Below, in pieces: positions 1 through 8,285 of a DNA stretch of 35,370 nt. Source of the DNA: Candidatus Poseidoniales archaeon (lineage in GTDB: Archaea; Thermoplasmatota; Poseidoniia; Poseidoniales; Thalassarchaeaceae); the NCBI GenBank assembly GCA_003602595.1, contig QQRX01000015.1, forward strand, positions 1-35,370, read 5' to 3'. Both the position numbers and the translations under genes were made by a program. Under the pieces are notes generated by a model. It did not search any database, had not been told where the DNA came from, and worked only from the letters and a program-made list of their open reading frames with translations. Within the stretch, counting starts at the first letter, position 1. Every line of letters begins with the position of its first letter.

Positions 1-1136
1 TTTTCATTATTCATTGCATAAAACCACAATTCAGCCTCATATGCCATTCCTTTGTATAAGCCTGCTGAATTATGTCCCGAACCTAAGGCAGTCCCTGCAA
101 CATGGGTGCCATGTCCAGTAGGATCATGTGGATCGCCATCTGGACAATTGTTGTTGTTGTCAGTTGAAGCCGAGATAACGGTTTTTATTCTACCTTGGAA
201 ATCGGCATTTATTGTTGGATTTGCGGCATCGCATGTGGCAATAGAACTACATTCATTCGCGTTATCTAAGCCTCCATCTGCTACAGCTATTATAATGCCA
301 TCACCAGTTAAAGTATTTACAGACCCCCCCATGTAACCTGGATCCCATAATAAATCAGAGTGTACTATATCAGCAGCTTGGTCATCATAAGTTACATCTG
401 GATATTTTGGTTCAATCCATTCTACAAAGGGTTGTTCGGACAGCCATTCAATTTGTTTCTCATCGACAATAACAGAGGAATATACTCCCGAAAGCATATT
501 TATTTCGATTCCCTCAGAAAGTAAATTATGACCTTCATCATCGCCTGATAGTACTAAATTAATTAGATATCTATCTTTGTCCATCAACTGACCAAAATTA
601 GCTCCATTAAGTATTGGAATAATATCTGGAGCTAATTTGTCAGTATTATCCAGACGGAAAGCTCCTATTACACCATAATCTGATAAGGTCATTGGAGACA
701 TTTTTGGCACATTACAATGGAATCCTTGAGGAGGAAGATATGAAAAGCAATCAATTCCAATAGACTTCAGTTGTTCTTTCCAATCAGAAGGCACAGGATA
801 TTCATGAGCAAGGACGTGCCATCCATTAACTATCGATTCATCAGTTACGTCTTCCCAATAATCAATTGGTACATAATGGGCTGTCCTGTAAAACAACCAT
901 GCCTCTCCCGCAACCTCCTTGTCAAACCATCCATGAGATGGGTCAGAAGTATCTTGTAAGCCAATAGGGTGCTTGTCCGGTATATAGATAATTGATTCTT
1001 TTGATTTTGAATTTTGACTTTCTTCTTGTAAACTAGGATAATCGATAGATGTGACCAATGTAAGTACTGGAGGTAGTAAAAGTATGAAAGTAATCAATAA
1101 TGAGAGAGATGATTTGGCCCTGCTCTCTCTACCCAT
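1..1136 (-). CDS. Secreted subtilisin-like serine protease (S8), 3' end outside the window
   Basis: Reading leftward from an ATG at 1136, an open frame runs without a stop to the window edge (378 codons). The product starts with a basic N-terminus and a hydrophobic stretch (about residues 12-28), typical of a Sec signal peptide. It then has a propeptide-like region of about 250 residues before the protease domain. The catalytic Asp is D287 in VADGGLD (most subtilases have D-T/S-G here, so DGG is slightly unusual) and the catalytic His is H342 in GHGTHVAG. The catalytic Ser and everything after it lie beyond the window. Start choice: GGAG lies 4 nt upstream of the ATG, inside a perfect inverted repeat. 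The gene is divergent from the membrane protein at 1261. It is probably an exported peptidase that degrades extracellular or surface protein. The S8 assignment is firm; the substrate is unknown. Confidence 0.9.
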   Translation of the reverse strand, partial: MGRESRAKSSLSLLITFILLLPPVLTLVTSIDYPSLQEESQNSKSKESIIYIPDKHPIGLQDTSDPSHGWFDKEVAGEAWLFYRTAHYVPIDYWEDVTDESIVNGWHVLAHEYPVPSDWKEQLKSIGIDCFSYLPPQGFHCNVPKMSPMTLSDYGVIGAFRLDNTDKLAPDIIPILNGANFGQLMDKDRYLINLVLSGDDEGHNLLSEGIEINMLSGVYSSVIVDEKQIEWLSEQPFVEWIEPKYPDVTYDDQAADIVHSDLLWDPGYMGGSVNTLTGDGIIIAVADGGLDNANECSSIATCDAANPTINADFQGRIKTVISASTDNNNNCPDGDPHDPTGHGTHVAGTALGSGHNSAGLYKGMAYEAELWFYAMNNE

Positions 1137-1140
1137 GTAT

Positions 1141-1157
1141 CTCCTACGTAGTAGGAG
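1141..1157 (-). promoter_or_regulatory. Perfect 7-bp hairpin containing the ribosome-binding site of the subtilase gene
   Basis: On the minus strand the sequence is CTCCTAC-TAC-GTAGGAG, followed by ATAC and the ATG. The right arm holds the GGAG ribosome-binding site, so an RNA hairpin would hide it. On DNA the same repeat could be an operator. It lies in the 124-bp divergent intergenic region (1137-1260), which is otherwise AT-rich with T and A runs and must hold promoters for both flanking genes. The repeat is seen directly; the function is inferred. Confidence 0.4.
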
Positions 1158-1245
1158 GACATTAAAATTACTGTTGAATTTATTTTTTTTGATGTTAATA
1201 ATTTCGATATAGAAAAAAAAATTATTGGGTATTAGTAGTGCATTT

Positions 1246-1251
1246 AGGAGG
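1246..1251 (+). promoter_or_regulatory. Ribosome-binding site AGGAGG fixing the start at 1261
   Basis: AGGAGG lies 9 nt upstream of ATG 1261. The same frame opens with a TTG at 1225, but that codon lies upstream of this site, so ATG 1261 is the likely true start. Confidence 0.7.
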
Positions 1252-1260
1252 CATAAATAT

Positions 1261-3441
1261 ATGTCTAGACTGTTACGGATAATCGTGAATGAAGGCCAAG
1301 ATTCAGAAACCTCTGAAAGAAAGATAGATTCTGAGTTAGAAGATGAAAATAATTCAGAAAATATTAATCTTAAGGAAAATGATAATCAGATTATCGATAA
1401 AGAGTTGAAGAAAATTCGCGACAGAAGATTGAATGCTGATAAAACATTTCTAGTAAACACAATTAGGCCGAGAACTAGTGATGATTACACCTTGGTGTTT
1501 GGTGTTCTTGTTGGAATTATGTTTTTTGGGGGTGTTTTTATCGCATCTTCAGGAGCTGTGGCCTCCGACTCAATTGCAGTAGATGATGCACTATCAGGAA
1601 CAATTTTTGATTCCGAAGATTGTACAGACAAAAGGGATGTAATGTATTTTGAAATATACTCCATTGATGAAAATATGAGAATTAAGACCTACAATGTAAA
1701 TCCTGAAAAAACTACAATAATGTCTGTGGAAATGCAAAGTGACGAAAATGATACCGATAGATACTTTGGTGGACTTGGAAATCAAGAGGTTACTCTTTAC
1801 TCGGAAAACATTGAGGATGGAAAATATAAAGTAAATATGACACTTTACATCTGGAATGAGGATGTTAATCTTTCACATTTGACAGAGGATCAATTATTGA
1901 ATTATACAATACTTGGAAATCCTGCTGAAAATTTCTATAAAGAAGTTGAATTGCATATGGAAAGTAGAATAACAAATGAGATTCCACTGATAAAATTCAT
2001 TACTATGGGGAAATATGGTAATTCTGAAATTCAGAAAATACCCGAAATTTCAGATGGAGAAGATAGGGCTTGCATGTCAGTCCAACAATTAGGCATATGG
2101 GGGTGGGCACTGATGGGGCTAGAATGGGCAGGAGGAAGAGAAACCGCAATGCTGACAGGAGGAAGTGCAGGAGTGCCTCCTTGGTGGTTGGCATCAGTTT
2201 CACTGGGAATGTCAATATTCTTCTTATGTGTTCAATACCCACTAATGCATAGACTATATCATAGAGATGTTGATGATTTGTTATCGGCAAGGCAAATGAA
2301 AAGATTAATTCAAAGAACCGTACAGAAATCTGCCAAAGAATTGCGGATAAAAATTGATCTAGAAGGGTTCAAGATACAAGATCGTAGTCTCTCAATTGAT
2401 GCTTTAGTTCCCTATAAAACTAGTAGTAAAACCATAGTTGCACCCACAGAAGTAAAAACTAAGATGATTACAGATATTTTGGAAGAGTTTGCAATATTCG
2501 GAGAAATGCGGCCTATACAATTAAAATCAGTTTGTATGGATAAAGCCGCAAGTGATGTAACAAATATTGTAATTGATTCAGAGTTATTGGTTACTAATTT
2601 TGGAGAAATACCACTTTCTGAAGATTACAGTGATTTCTTTTCATCGATAGGGAAATTTGGGAAATTAGAAGAAGAGTTTAGGCGCGTAATGAAAAAATGG
2701 TTTAAAGAAAATAACTTGATTGATTATGGATCTGCGATAATGTCCGATAGTGATTCTGTTTTCATTAGGATTATTTACAGACCTCAACAGCGCTTTGCAT
2801 ATTTCCTTTTCAAGTCTAATTTCAACGAATTACAAAATGATTTATATCAATTATTAAGGAACAAATTGGATGATTACATAGGTGAAAGATCTCTAATAGT
2901 TAGTGCTAGGAACGAAAAATCAACTTTAGCAGATTACGCTAACCCAGGTAGAGTTGAGCAAGGAAGTGATGAGTTAACTGGAGAAGCAATGGTTGCTAAA
3001 AGAGGAGGTATTCCAGGAGCGCTTTTGCAAAATCCATTCATGGGAGATATACTATCATCAGTAGAATATGTGGCATTGAAAAATAGAAAGAGAATTGATA
3101 AATATGGATTTTGGGGCTTAATTGTATTTGTATGGATACCATTCATGGCTAGTGGAGTATTAGTAGGAGCTATGCTCGGACTTGTAGCGAGAATGCGGTT
3201 TGAGAGAGTTTTGGCAGCTTGTTTATTTGGAGGAACAGCCGCATCGATAACTTGGGCTTACAGCGCTAAAGGAATCATAGAATTTATGGAAAAATATCAT
3301 GCTGAGGCTTTTATTCCATTCCTTATATTCTTAGTATTTGCATTTACCATAATCCATTTAAGAAACAATAAAAGGAGAAGAAGGGAAGAATTATTTAGAG
3401 ACTCAATGGCATTTTTTGCAGGAAGTACTGATTCAACTTGA
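1261..3441 (+). CDS. Large multi-domain membrane protein with a small-multidrug-export-like C-terminal domain
   Basis: The product is 726 aa from the ATG preceded by AGGAGG. Order: acidic, Asn/Glu-rich cytoplasmic N-terminus (1-70); TM helix near 77-98; a probable extracytoplasmic domain (about 100-280) with NxT/S sites and two Cys; a TM helix near 307-329; a soluble cytoplasmic domain (about 335-600); and a C-terminal membrane domain (about 615-700) ending in a run of Arg/Lys. The C-terminal stretch FWGLIVFVWIPF, then GAMLGLVARMRF, resembles the Sm_multidrug_ex family (PF06695, COG2426), a short membrane protein that normally stands alone. I do not recognise the rest. It precedes the ABC ATPase by 16 nt, so co-transcription and perhaps a shared function are plausible. 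Arg is mostly AGA/AGG, unlike the ABC genes that follow. The actual transport role is unknown. Confidence 0.75.
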   Translation: MSRLLRIIVNEGQDSETSERKIDSELEDENNSENINLKENDNQIIDKELKKIRDRRLNADKTFLVNTIRPRTSDDYTLVFGVLVGIMFFGGVFIASSGAVASDSIAVDDALSGTIFDSEDCTDKRDVMYFEIYSIDENMRIKTYNVNPEKTTIMSVEMQSDENDTDRYFGGLGNQEVTLYSENIEDGKYKVNMTLYIWNEDVNLSHLTEDQLLNYTILGNPAENFYKEVELHMESRITNEIPLIKFITMGKYGNSEIQKIPEISDGEDRACMSVQQLGIWGWALMGLEWAGGRETAMLTGGSAGVPPWWLASVSLGMSIFFLCVQYPLMHRLYHRDVDDLLSARQMKRLIQRTVQKSAKELRIKIDLEGFKIQDRSLSIDALVPYKTSSKTIVAPTEVKTKMITDILEEFAIFGEMRPIQLKSVCMDKAASDVTNIVIDSELLVTNFGEIPLSEDYSDFFSSIGKFGKLEEEFRRVMKKWFKENNLIDYGSAIMSDSDSVFIRIIYRPQQRFAYFLFKSNFNELQNDLYQLLRNKLDDYIGERSLIVSARNEKSTLADYANPGRVEQGSDELTGEAMVAKRGGIPGALLQNPFMGDILSSVEYVALKNRKRIDKYGFWGLIVFVWIPFMASGVLVGAMLGLVARMRFERVLAACLFGGTAASITWAYSAKGIIEFMEKYHAEAFIPFLIFLVFAFTIIHLRNNKRRRREELFRDSMAFFAGSTDST

Positions 3442-3457
3442 AATTAAGGGTGAAAGA

Positions 3458-4156
3458 ATGAGAAAACTATTACGAATGCAAAACTTAGAACGTCATTACA
3501 AAACACCTGCAGGAACTGTTCGGGCTCTTGATGGCGTCTCTTTCGAAATTTCAGAAGGTGAACGTGTCATATTATTAGGTCCGTCAGGCTCAGGAAAAAC
3601 GACACTCTTGAATTGTCTTTCAGCTCTTGATAGCCCCACTGGAGGAGATTATATATTCCTTGAAAATGAAGTTCCACGTAATAATTCCGAGAAAATGACT
3701 TCTTTTAGAAGAGAAAATATAGGTTATGTGTTTCAATTTTTTAATTTACTCCAAGACCTTACAGTTCTTGAAAATATATTATTGATTCAGGAATTATCAG
3801 GTAATAAAAATCCATCTAGAGCTAAGGATTTATTGGAGCTTGTCGGACTTGAAGACGAAATAGACCGTTTTCCTGGCGAGATAAGTGGCGGTCAGCAACA
3901 ACGAGTTGCCATTGCTCGTAGTATAGCAAAGCGACCTACGCTCTTGCTTGGCGATGAATTGACTGGAAACCTAGATTCTGAAACTTCGAATAAAGTCATG
4001 GAAGTTTTAGTAGGGGCGTGCAAAAAGGAAAATATCACTTCTGTTTTTGTTACTCATGATGAAGGATTAGTCAAGTTTGCTACACGAGTTATTCGAATTG
4101 ATAGTGGCAAAATAATCTCTGATGAAAAAATTGGTAGTTCAGACGATGGTTTTTGA
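3458..4156 (+). CDS. ABC transporter ATP-binding protein, MacB/LolD type
   Basis: The 232-aa ATPase would power the permease that follows. All nucleotide-binding motifs are present in order: Walker A GPSGSGKTT, Q-loop VFQFFNLL, signature ISGGQQQRVAIARS, Walker B LLLGDELTGNLD and H-loop FVTHDE. LolD/MacB/FtsE-like ATPases usually read DEPTGNLD, so Pro to Leu after the catalytic Glu is a small oddity. The frame is open further upstream (non-ATG start at 3416, inside the previous gene), but ATG 3458 with AGGGTGA a few bases upstream fits better. The permease starts 14 nt after the stop with its own GGAGG. Arg codons are mostly CGN, as in the permease but not in the flanking genes. The family is certain. 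The substrate is not known; relatives move lipoproteins, peptides or lipids, or do mechanical work on the envelope. Confidence 0.95.
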   Translation: MRKLLRMQNLERHYKTPAGTVRALDGVSFEISEGERVILLGPSGSGKTTLLNCLSALDSPTGGDYIFLENEVPRNNSEKMTSFRRENIGYVFQFFNLLQDLTVLENILLIQELSGNKNPSRAKDLLELVGLEDEIDRFPGEISGGQQQRVAIARSIAKRPTLLLGDELTGNLDSETSNKVMEVLVGACKKENITSVFVTHDEGLVKFATRVIRIDSGKIISDEKIGSSDDGF

Positions 4157-4170
4157 TTGGAGGTTTTTGA

Positions 4171-6621
4171 ATGTCGAATCTACTCAATAAACGGTTAGCA
4201 CGTAGTCTTTGGCGTACAAAAATCCGCCTCATTGCCGTTATCTTGATGGTGTTTGTCGGTGTTTTTGCAGGAATAACTTTCGGAGGTTATGCACACAATC
4301 TTGGCAATATGTATGATGCTATGCAAGCTGATGATGAAGAAGGTGCCAATCTTGCAGATCTTTGGATTGATAATCGTAGTACAATCTGGACTCCGGATCA
4401 GATTAGTAATTTCTGCGAATCCTTGGCCCATAATTGGGATTTGAACACCGTAACCCCGTTATCTCTTGATTCATGTGAAGGGAGAACTATCACCCAAGGA
4501 GCGATGTTTTACAGTAACGAAGATGGTGAACGTATCATTAATTCTCTGTGGCATGGAATCCCTCCCGATGCCAATACGGACCGTGTATGGATGCCTAAAG
4601 GAAATTCAGAAGGTCGTACTGCAGTCGCAGCTGATGAAATAGTCATAGATGCTCACGTCACCGAAGCCCTAAACCTCAGTATTGGAGATGCAGTAATTAT
4701 TGGTGCAGGAAATATAACTGTAGAATTCAGCCTTGTCGGAATTGGTTACCATCCATTGCATGTCCTTATGGCTCCTGAAGGTTCATTATTTCCTCCTGAA
4801 TCTGGCGAATATGTCGTCGGTTATCTTTCTGATACTGGAATGGCGAGACTTACTGGTAATGCAATAGGCACTAGTAATACCATTATTTTGGATGTTGAAG
4901 GAACGCCTTCGTATGATTTACCCGATACTCAAGAATACGAAGGTATAGAAATTGATGCTGTGAAGATGATTGTTGAATCTACACTCAATGACACCGAGTT
5001 GGATGCAAGAGTTAGGGATCGTGGGCAAAATGAACCGGTTGAAATTATGAGACAAGATTTGGCTGGTGCCGAGCGAGCAACACTCCCCTTTACCGTAATG
5101 ATTGCTTCAATTGCAGCAATCACTATTGTCTTGAGTCTGCAACGTCTAGTGCAAAGTCAAGCTAAAGAAATCGCAGTATTGCGTACTCTTGGAGTCAGAC
5201 GTTCATCACTTATGCTTGGCTATCTTATTGCCCCTTTGGCAATTGGAGGAGTCGGATGTGCTTTAGGCGCATCAGCTGGACCATGGGGGATGAACGGAAT
5301 GTTAGATTTCTATGAAGATCTTGTAGGTTTACCAATTGTTGAAAGGACCGTGCCACTTTCGATATATCTTTCAGTTATCATTTTAACCATGCTAGTTGTT
5401 TTTATTTCAGGAGCATTTCCAGCGGTGAAGGCTAGTCGTCTCGAACCATTAGAAGTGTTAAGTGGACAAAGTGAAATGCGTATTGGCTCTAACAATCTCC
5501 GTAAAATCACTTCATGGATGCCTACAGCGCTTGGTCTTTCGATTAGATCCAGTGTTCGCAAACCTATTCGGCTAATGATGACATTTGTCGCGGTCGGAAT
5601 TTCCCTGATGCTTTTTGGTTCGATTCAAATGATGTCTGCAGGAATGGAAGATAGTTTTCTTGGTGGACTTGAGGAAGATCAAAATTGGGATATTCAAGTT
5701 TACATTATGCCAGATGCTGAAGAACCTGTTTTAGACTGGGCAGAAAATAACTCGGCTGATTACGAAATTATTATCGAAATGCCACTTGGTTTAGTTACTG
5801 ATTCTGAAGATATCGAACGGAGTTTTAATCTTGTAGGTCTTGATTCTTTTCAAAGTGGGATGCGCCCAATCTCAATTAGTGAAGGAAATATGCCAAATGC
5901 TAATGGGACGCTACCGCAAGTAATGATGGATGAAGGAAGTATGCAGTTTCTTAGATGGAGTGTTGGCGAAAAGCATACTGTAAAAATTAATGGTGCACCA
6001 CAAGATATTGAAATTGTTGGGATTTCATCTGCTGAGCTTGCTCGAACAATGTATTTTCTGCGAGAAGACTTAAGTGGGATTATTGGAGTTAATGCAACTT
6101 CTATCTACCTACAACTATCGGAAGGAGTGAGGGTTGATTCTCATTTAGGAGAGATTTCAACCGGTATCGTGGAACGGCAAACTCTCCTGGACGGCATTAA
6201 TGATTTACTTGATCAACAAACTACAATCTTCCAAAGTATGATGTATCTTGGCCTTCTTTTTACCGTTGTAGTGATGTTCAATACGATGATAATGAATGTT
6301 GCAGAACGTGATTTTGAATTGGCTACATTACGAGTATTAGGAGCCTCCACGAAAAGCCTTGGCCTGATGCTTCTCTTTGAGAGTCTTCTAATTGGTATCA
6401 TCGGAGGCATAGTTGGCGTCCTATTTGCCTATGGTGGAGCAATAGGCTTAGCTGCTTCATTTTCATCTTGGCAATTTATGATACCTGTCACTATTGTTCC
6501 GAGTGTTGCTTGGCAGTTGATGGCAGGCGTAGTTCTTATCTCAGTATTAATGACTCCAGTTGGAGTTTGGAGATTAAGAAGGATGGATTTAGTAGAGAAA
6601 GTAAAAGACCTATCTCAATGA
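4171..6621 (+). CDS. ABC transporter permease, double FtsX/MacB-domain type
   Basis: The 816-aa permease has the duplicated FtsX architecture. An N-terminal TM helix (about 18-38) is followed by a large extracytoplasmic domain (about 40-300) and three TM helices (about 308-326, 347-370, 395-418). A second unit repeats this with a TM at about 466-488, an extracytoplasmic domain (490-685) and TMs at about 689-710, 731-760 and 778-800. The motifs AVLRTLGVRRSSL and LATLRVLGASTKSL are the paired FtsX coupling regions that contact the ATPase. ATG 4171 is preceded by GGAGG. With the upstream ATPase it forms a complete LolCDE/MacB-like exporter (type VII fold). By eye, about two thirds of Arg codons are CGN, unlike the AGA/AGG bias around it, which may indicate lateral transfer. 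The substrate is unknown. Confidence 0.93.
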   Translation: MSNLLNKRLARSLWRTKIRLIAVILMVFVGVFAGITFGGYAHNLGNMYDAMQADDEEGANLADLWIDNRSTIWTPDQISNFCESLAHNWDLNTVTPLSLDSCEGRTITQGAMFYSNEDGERIINSLWHGIPPDANTDRVWMPKGNSEGRTAVAADEIVIDAHVTEALNLSIGDAVIIGAGNITVEFSLVGIGYHPLHVLMAPEGSLFPPESGEYVVGYLSDTGMARLTGNAIGTSNTIILDVEGTPSYDLPDTQEYEGIEIDAVKMIVESTLNDTELDARVRDRGQNEPVEIMRQDLAGAERATLPFTVMIASIAAITIVLSLQRLVQSQAKEIAVLRTLGVRRSSLMLGYLIAPLAIGGVGCALGASAGPWGMNGMLDFYEDLVGLPIVERTVPLSIYLSVIILTMLVVFISGAFPAVKASRLEPLEVLSGQSEMRIGSNNLRKITSWMPTALGLSIRSSVRKPIRLMMTFVAVGISLMLFGSIQMMSAGMEDSFLGGLEEDQNWDIQVYIMPDAEEPVLDWAENNSADYEIIIEMPLGLVTDSEDIERSFNLVGLDSFQSGMRPISISEGNMPNANGTLPQVMMDEGSMQFLRWSVGEKHTVKINGAPQDIEIVGISSAELARTMYFLREDLSGIIGVNATSIYLQLSEGVRVDSHLGEISTGIVERQTLLDGINDLLDQQTTIFQSMMYLGLLFTVVVMFNTMIMNVAERDFELATLRVLGASTKSLGLMLLFESLLIGIIGGIVGVLFAYGGAIGLAASFSSWQFMIPVTIVPSVAWQLMAGVVLISVLMTPVGVWRLRRMDLVEKVKDLSQ

Positions 6622-6631
6622 GGCAAATATC

Positions 6632-7420
6632 ATGCGGATTGTAACGTGGAATCTGAACGGCATTAGAGCCGCACATCGTAAAGGGTTGTATGATTTTATG
6701 AATAAAATTAATAGTGATATTTGGCTATTTCAAGAAGTTAGGGCTTTACCGGAGCAGATGCCTAAAGGTTGGCAACCAATAGGTGACTACGAGATCATTT
6801 GGCATCCTGCTAAGAAAAAGGGTTACTCAGGCGTTTCAACTTGGTCAAGAGCAGGAATTACAGAAGAAGGGCGTGGTATTTCTACTAGCATTGATATCGC
6901 CGACAATGAAGGAAGAGTACTTCATACAAAACATGGTAAATTGCATTGCATAAACATATATTTGCCAAATGGAGGGGCAAATATTGAAAGACAAGAATTC
7001 AAAGACCAATGGCTAGAAGATTTATTGATATGGGCAAAAAAATTTACATCAATGGATGAGCCAGTACTCTTGTGTGGAGATTTAAATATCGCCCATACCG
7101 AAAACGATATTTGGAATCCATCAGGAAATAGGAATACATCTGGTTTCTTGAAACATGAAAGAGAATGGTTTAGTAGATTTTTATCATCTGGGTGGCATGA
7201 TTTGTTTAGAATGGAATATGGAGATATGAAAGGACCTTATTCATGGTGGTCTAACAGAGGTCAAGCTAGGGCTCTAGATAGAGGTTGGAGAATAGACTAC
7301 ATCCTCGCAAATGATGCCGCATTGAATATTTTTGAAAAGATTAGTGTACTCAGAGAAGGGGGTTTGGTGGTTTCTGATCATGCTCCTTTAATTGTTGATT
7401 TGTCAATTAAAAGTCATTGA
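6632..7420 (+). CDS. xthA: Exodeoxyribonuclease III / AP endonuclease
   Basis: The 262-aa enzyme cuts DNA at abasic sites and has 3'-5' exonuclease activity in base excision repair. The exonuclease-endonuclease-phosphatase fold motifs are complete: WNLNGIRAA (Asn 7/9 region), metal ligand E35 in LFQEVRA, Y110 in NIYLPNGG, D150 and N152 in GDLNIAH, IDYIL (D222), and the catalytic pair D249-H250 in SDHAPLIV. The length matches bacterial and archaeal ExoIII. It starts 10 nt after the permease stop, so it may be read through from that operon, but it returns to AGA/AGG Arg usage and is probably an older resident. The function is assigned with high confidence; strict specificity (AP site versus uracil or alkylated bases, as in some archaeal homologues) cannot be read from sequence. 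Confidence 0.96.
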   Translation: MRIVTWNLNGIRAAHRKGLYDFMNKINSDIWLFQEVRALPEQMPKGWQPIGDYEIIWHPAKKKGYSGVSTWSRAGITEEGRGISTSIDIADNEGRVLHTKHGKLHCINIYLPNGGANIERQEFKDQWLEDLLIWAKKFTSMDEPVLLCGDLNIAHTENDIWNPSGNRNTSGFLKHEREWFSRFLSSGWHDLFRMEYGDMKGPYSWWSNRGQARALDRGWRIDYILANDAALNIFEKISVLREGGLVVSDHAPLIVDLSIKSH

Positions 7421-7485
7421 TGTCTTAATAAAAATGTTAATCATAAAAACGATACTTTTCAAGAAGATGGTTCTTAGCGCTTAAT

Positions 7486-8283
7486 ATGCCCGAAGGCCTC
7501 GAGAGTCGTCTTGATAGGATTTTACCCGGTGGAAAGGGCGTTTGGGTGCCTCTAGATCATGGAATTTCACAGTATCCAGAAGAAGGTCTAGAGAATATGG
7601 ATAAAATAATTGAGCAACTAATTAATTCTCAGGTAGATGCCATTGTAATCCATAAAGGTGTTTTGAGTCATCAGATGAAAATTAGGCCTTGGAATAACTT
7701 TGTGTGTCATGTTTCTGCATCAACTGTGCATGGAGGAAATAGATCGGGAGAAAAAGTAAGTATTGCCACTGCAGAAGAGTGTTTGGATAGAGGAGCAATT
7801 GGAGTTTCTGGACAAATAAACATGGGAGAAGAAAATGAAGCAGAAATGATAATCGAAATGGGCGATCTTACAACAGATGCTTGGGCATTAGAGATTCCGG
7901 TGCTTGGGATGATATATCCTCGAGGAGAAAATCTAGTTATCTCAGATGATGATGAAACTAATGGTGTAGCACATGCAGCTAGATTGGCATGGGAAATAGG
8001 ATGTGATGTAGTTAAAGTTCCTTGGACAGGGTCAATTGAAAGTTTTCGAAAGGTTACTAGATCTGTACCAATCCCAGTACTTATTGCTGGAGGTGCAAAG
8101 AATATTTCTTTCAATGAACTGTTAGTAATTGTTGAGCAATCAATTCAAGCAGGAGGAAGTGGAGTATGTATTGGAAGACAAGTTTTTGGCTGTGAAAATC
8201 CAAGTTTGAATGTTAAAGCTCTCCGTGCAGTTGTGCACGAAGGAGTGAGTGCAATAGAGGCAATGAAAATAATAGAGGACTAG
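7486..8283 (+). CDS. aroA': 2-amino-3,7-dideoxy-D-threo-hept-6-ulosonate synthase (archaeal AroA')
   Basis: The 265-aa class I aldolase of the FbaB/DeoC-like family makes the seven-carbon precursor used by archaea that lack DAHP synthase (as MJ0400 does). Key residues are visible: D24 in VPLDHGIS, Y144 in LGMIYPRG and the Schiff-base K177 in DVVKVPW. The Asp-Tyr spacing of 120 matches MJ0400. The phosphate-binding VLIAGGAKN and GVCIGRQVF segments are present. The very similar fructose-bisphosphate aldolase is the main alternative, but the next gene, dehydroquinate synthase II, uses this enzyme's product and settles the role. No Shine-Dalgarno lies just before the ATG, so the message may be leaderless. 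It begins a four-gene aromatic amino acid cluster after a 65-bp gap (7421-7485), the likely promoter region. Confidence 0.93.
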   Translation: MPEGLESRLDRILPGGKGVWVPLDHGISQYPEEGLENMDKIIEQLINSQVDAIVIHKGVLSHQMKIRPWNNFVCHVSASTVHGGNRSGEKVSIATAEECLDRGAIGVSGQINMGEENEAEMIIEMGDLTTDAWALEIPVLGMIYPRGENLVISDDDETNGVAHAARLAWEIGCDVVKVPWTGSIESFRKVTRSVPIPVLIAGGAKNISFNELLVIVEQSIQAGGSGVCIGRQVFGCENPSLNVKALRAVVHEGVSAIEAMKIIED

Positions 8284-8285
8284 AA

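Noticed and set aside
1225-1260. TTG start at 1225 for the large membrane protein
   Set aside because: AGGAGG lies between this TTG and ATG 1261, with good spacing to the ATG.
7707-8114. 135-codon open frame on the minus strand
   Set aside because: It lies fully antisense within aroA', which has all its catalytic residues.
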